Origin: Nocardioidaceae bacterium
Lineage (GTDB): Bacteria; Actinomycetota; Actinomycetes; Propionibacteriales; Nocardioidaceae
Assembly: GCA_025934895.1 (NCBI GenBank)
Contig: JAICWH010000019.1
Coordinates: 1-36,288 of the forward strand
Reading direction: 5' to 3'
Length of the DNA stretch: 36,288 nucleotides
The notes beneath the pieces are model-generated. The model did no database searches, was not told the DNA's origin, and was given only the letters and a program-made list of their open reading frames with translations. The position numbers and the translations under genes are program-made. Shown one piece after another: positions 33,474 to 36,288 of this stretch; within the stretch, counting starts at the first letter, position 1; the number at the start of each line of letters is the position of its first letter.

Positions 33474-34272
33474 TCAATCGACGGGTGCGGCAGCGGCCCG
33501 GAGGTTCGGCACCAGGGCGATCAGCCCGAGCAACGGCAGCGCGGCGAGCAGTCCGAGCGCCTCGGCCATCGACAGCACGTCGCTCAGCCCGCCGACCACG
33601 GCCGACCCGATGCCGCCACCGACCAGGAAGAACAAGGTGGCAACCCCAGTGCGACCCCGCGCACGTCCTCGGCGGCCGTGCCCGCGACGAGCACCGCGCC
33701 GAGCAGGTCGAGTCGGGCGCCGCTGCCCCCGGTCGGCAAGGAGCGCCATAGCAGTGGCACCAGCAGTGCGCCCAGCATCGGCAGCGCGATCACGGCCCGC
33801 CACCCGAGCAGCGCCTCGACGCCTCCACCGGCGAGCGGTCCCAGGCAGCTGATCGCAGCCGCGACGCCGGCGACCCTGCCGAGCGCGGCACCGCGCATCA
33901 CACCGCCCCGGCGCCCTGGAAGATTCGCGCCGCCAGCACGCCGAAGCTGGGGGCGGCCGCGCCGGCCAGGGCGCCGGCCGTCATCGGGCCGACGCCCACG
34001 AGCAGCGGCAGCCGGATCCCCACCAGGTCGGACACCCGCCCGTAGACCGCGGTGGCGACGGCGAGCATCAGCGCGTAGAGGCTGATCGCCCAGGCGCTCA
34101 CCGCGGTGGTTATGCCCGGGTCGCTCGCCAGGACCGGCAGCGCGATCGCCGCGGAGGAGCTCCCCATCCCGGCGAGGCCGAACAGCAGACCGAGGAGCGT
34201 GGAGACCCGACGCGCGTCGGACGGTGAGGAGGGTGACATCCCCGACGCCAACCGACCCGCAGACCGGAGCAT
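33474..34272 (-). pseudogene. decayed MFS transporter
   Basis: Remains of a major facilitator superfamily efflux permease. The N-terminal part (from ATG 34239 or 34272) has LLGLLFGLAGMGSSSAAIAL, a YGRVSDLVG loop motif and ARIFQGAGAV, then a stop at 33898. The next segment resumes in another frame with RGAALGRVAGVAAAISCLGP and continues to LDLLGAVLVAGTAAED. A third frame then carries only the last two helices (VATLFFLVGGGIGSAVVGGL). Roughly ten residues are missing at the first break and about helices 7-10 at the second. An intact member would be near 450 residues. At least two frame changes and two deletions make it non-functional. Confidence 0.82.
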
Positions 34273-34294
34273 CCCCTGACGGAGGGCGCCGGAG

Positions 34295-35323
34295 CTAGCC
34301 AGTGGGGTCCTCCCCCACCCGCACCAGCAGCTTGCCGAAGTTCCGGCCGGCGAGCAGCCCACGGAATGCCTCGGGGGCGTTCTCCAGCCCCTCGACCACG
34401 TCCTCGAGGTAGCGCACCGACCCGTCCGCCACCCACGCCGACATCTCTCGCAGGAAGTCCTGCCCGTGCGAGGCGGTGAACTCGCCCTGGATGAAGCCGC
34501 GCACGGTCAGGCTCTTGCGCAGCACGAGTCCCATGAACCCCGGCAGCCGGTCCGGGCCGGCCGGGGCCGTCGTCGCGTTGTACGTCGCCACCAGCCCGCA
34601 CACCGGCATCCGGGCATACAGGTTGACGTGCCGGAGCACCTGCCGGGTCACCTCGCCACCGACGTTCTCGAAGTAGACGTCGATGCCGTCCGGGACGGCA
34701 GCCGCAAGGTCGTCGGCGAAGGTCTCGGAGCGGTGGTCGACTGCGGCGTCGAAGCCGAGCTCCTCGAGCAGCGCGCGGCACTTGCGCGGCCCACCCGCGA
34801 TCCCCACGGCCCGGGCGCCCCTGACCTTCGCGATCTGCCCGACGGCCGACCCGACCGGTCCGGTCGCCGCGGCCACCACGACGGTCTCACCGGGCTTCGG
34901 GCGCCCGATCTCCAGCAGCCCGGCGTACGCCGTGAAGCCCGGCATGCCGAGCACGCCGAGCGCCGTCGAGATGGGTACGACGGAGGGGTCGAGCCTGCGC
35001 AGCCCTCGGCCGTCACTGATCGCATGGGTCTGCCAGCCCGAGTAGGACAGCACGATGTCCCCGGCCACGTAGTCGGGGTGCCGCGAGGACACCACCTCAG
35101 CGACCGTCCCGCCGACCAGCACATCACCGACCTCGAGCGGGGCGGCGTAGGACTCGGCCGCGCTCATCCGGCCGCGCATGTAGGGGTCGAGGGAGAGATA
35201 GACCACCCGCAGCAGCAGCTCGCCGTCCGTCGGGTCGGGCACCTCGTCATGGGTGAACACGTAGGTGCTGTCTCCCGGCTCGCCCTCGGGACGCTCGGCG
35301 AGGCGGACCTGGGTGGCCCTCAT
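34295..35323 (-). CDS. zinc-independent MDR-family NADP-dependent oxidoreductase
   Basis: Medium-chain reductase of 342 residues in the leukotriene-B4-dehydrogenase/CurA-like group. These NADPH enzymes reduce activated double bonds of enones and lack catalytic zinc. The landmarks are [47 protein letters not shown] and [11 protein letters not shown]-terminal FGKLLVRVG ends the protein. The ATG at 35323 overlaps the stop of the acyl-CoA ligase gene by four bases, so they are co-translated. This pairing suggests shared work on a CoA-activated or lipid substrate, but the substrate is unknown. Confidence 0.9.
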   Translation of the reverse strand: MRATQVRLAERPEGEPGDSTYVFTHDEVPDPTDGELLLRVVYLSLDPYMRGRMSAAESYAAPLEVGDVLVGGTVAEVVSSRHPDYVAGDIVLSYSGWQTHAISDGRGLRRLDPSVVPISTALGVLGMPGFTAYAGLLEIGRPKPGETVVVAAATGPVGSAVGQIAKVRGARAVGIAGGPRKCRALLEELGFDAAVDHRSETFADDLAAAVPDGIDVYFENVGGEVTRQVLRHVNLYARMPVCGLVATYNATTAPAGPDRLPGFMGLVLRKSLTVRGFIQGEFTASHGQDFLREMSAWVADGSVRYLEDVVEGLENAPEAFRGLLAGRNFGKLLVRVGEDPTG

Positions 35324-36288
35324 GCTGTGCCTCCGTAACGCCTGCGCAGCTCCCGCTTGAGGACCTTGTGGCTGGGTCCCATCGGCAGTGCCTCGATGAT
35401 CTCCACCCGCCGCGGGTACTTGTGTGCCCCGAGCCGCTCCCGGGCCCACGCGACCAGCTCGGACGTCAGCACCGCCTCGGCGGGAGCCGGCACCACGACC
35501 GCGCAGACCTCCTCGCCCAGCGCGTCGTCGGGGACCCCGACCACGGCGACCTGCGCGACACCGGGATGACGGGCCAGCACCTCCTCGACCTCCCGCGGGT
35601 AGACGTTGAACCCGCCGCGGATGATCACGTCCTTCTTGCGGTCCACGATGCTGATGAAGCCGTCCTCGTCGATCGTGCCGAGGTCCCCGCTCCGGAACCA
35701 CCCGTCCACGACGGCCTCGGCGGTGGCCGTCGGATCGTCGAGGTAACCGGCGAAGACGTTGTGCCCCCGGACCACGATCTCGCCCAGCCGGCCGGCCGGG
35801 AGCAGGTCGATGCGGTCGTCCACCATCGCGTCCGCCACCTCCACCTCCACCCCCCAGACGGCGTGGCCCACCGTCCCGACCTTGGTGCCGAACCACGGCT
35901 GGTTGACCGACGCGGTCGGAGAGGTCTCGGACAGGCCGTACCCCTCGTAGATCGTCGTGTCGAAGACCTTCTCGAACCGCTCGAGAACCACCACCGGCAG
36001 CGAGGCACCCCCCGAGGCGCAGTCGCGCAGCTGGGGCAGTGCAGCCGCGTGGGGAGCCGCCTCGAGCAGCTGGACGAACATCGTCGGCACGCCGAAGAAC
36101 AGCGTCGCCCCCTCGCGGTGCATCAGCTCGATCGCCGCCTCAGGGTCGAAGCGGGGCTGCAGCAGCATCGTCGCGCCGACCCGGAACGCCGAGTTCATCG
36201 ACACCGTCTGGCCGAACGTATGGAAGAGCGGCAGCGAGCCCATCACCACGTCGCTGCGCAGGATCGGGTTGGCGTCGAAGGCGTTGAC
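35320..36288 (-). CDS. AMP-dependent acyl-CoA synthetase/ligase, N-terminus cut by the window
   Basis: The frame is open to the last base of the window, so the N-terminal part, about 170-200 residues with the first ATP-binding loop, is missing. The 322 visible residues have [12 protein letters not shown], the adenylate-forming core [37 protein letters not shown] and the hinge [20 protein letters not shown]. The catalytic C-terminal Lys is in [10 protein letters not shown]. These fit a long- or medium-chain fatty-acid-CoA ligase, activating an acid through an acyl-AMP. Chain length is not predictable. It is upstream of, and overlaps, the MDR oxidoreductase gene. Confidence 0.92.
   Translation of the reverse strand, partial: VNAFDANPILRSDVVMGSLPLFHTFGQTVSMNSAFRVGATMLLQPRFDPEAAIELMHREGATLFFGVPTMFVQLLEAAPHAAALPQLRDCASGGASLPVVVLERFEKVFDTTIYEGYGLSETSPTASVNQPWFGTKVGTVGHAVWGVEVEVADAMVDDRIDLLPAGRLGEIVVRGHNVFAGYLDDPTATAEAVVDGWFRSGDLGTIDEDGFISIVDRKKDVIIRGGFNVYPREVEEVLARHPGVAQVAVVGVPDDALGEEVCAVVVPAPAEAVLTSELVAWARERLGAHKYPRRVEIIEALPMGPSHKVLKRELRRRYGGTA

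Overview
The window is high-GC actinobacterial chromosome with dense, often overlapping genes. Mycothiol biosynthesis (mshA), a mycothiol-dependent-type enzyme, CarD and SenX3-RegX3 fix the phylum. The overall style fits Nocardioidaceae (Nocardioides or a close relative), but the genus is an inference. Every gap between genes is under 300 bases. I saw no rRNA, tRNA, CRISPR array or insertion sequence.

Layout. (1) 1-6646: a 5'-truncated katG, then rlmB, cysS and a membrane molybdopterin oxidoreductase on the minus strand, then ispF on the plus strand. (2) 6671-17741: an accessory block. It holds an orphan nirD-like gene, a lipoate-protein-ligase-family gene divergent from acetoin-dehydrogenase-like E1alpha, E1beta and E2 genes, a SorC-family regulator, gutM, a complete glucitol-family PTS with its IIBC protein split and reordered, a DXR-like (DRL, COG4091-type) oxidoreductase, an intact ispD and a small zinc-ribbon gene. 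(3) 17743-20564: a degenerate IspD-like gene, carD, a UbiA-family gene and an LpqE-like lipoprotein. (4) 20596-27877: gpmA, a DinB/MDMPI protein, phoU, senX3-regX3, an EamA transporter, a YbjN-domain gene and mshA. (5) 28026-32382: an SDR, a cation/proton antiporter and typA. (6) 32409-36288: a DUF559 nuclease-like gene flanked by two related palindromes, a decayed MFS transporter, a zinc-independent MDR oxidoreductase, and an acyl-CoA ligase cut by the window end.

The main interest is region 2. In M. tuberculosis the order is lpqE-carD-ispD-ispF-cysS-rlmB (Rv3584 to Rv3579c, from memory). Here that cluster is split between ispD and ispF by a cassette whose genes suggest methylerythritol chemistry. 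A glucitol-type PTS could import a polyol such as 2-C-methyl-D-erythritol and release it as its phosphate, MEP. A DRL enzyme run in reverse would turn MEP into 1-deoxy-D-xylulose 5-phosphate (DXP). DXP is an acyloin like acetoin, so an AcoAB/E2 complex could split it into glyceraldehyde 3-phosphate and acetyl-CoA. The divergent ligase would lipoylate E2, and the SorC protein would sense a sugar phosphate. The neighbouring IspD could divert MEP into isoprenoid synthesis. I know of no described pathway of this kind. It is an inference from gene families and layout, and the rival is an ordinary polyol or acetoin operon.

Recurrent signals include many promoters of the form TANNNT-N6/7-start codon (leaderless transcripts), a PHO-box-like repeat between phoU and senX3, and a structured leader before the antiporter.
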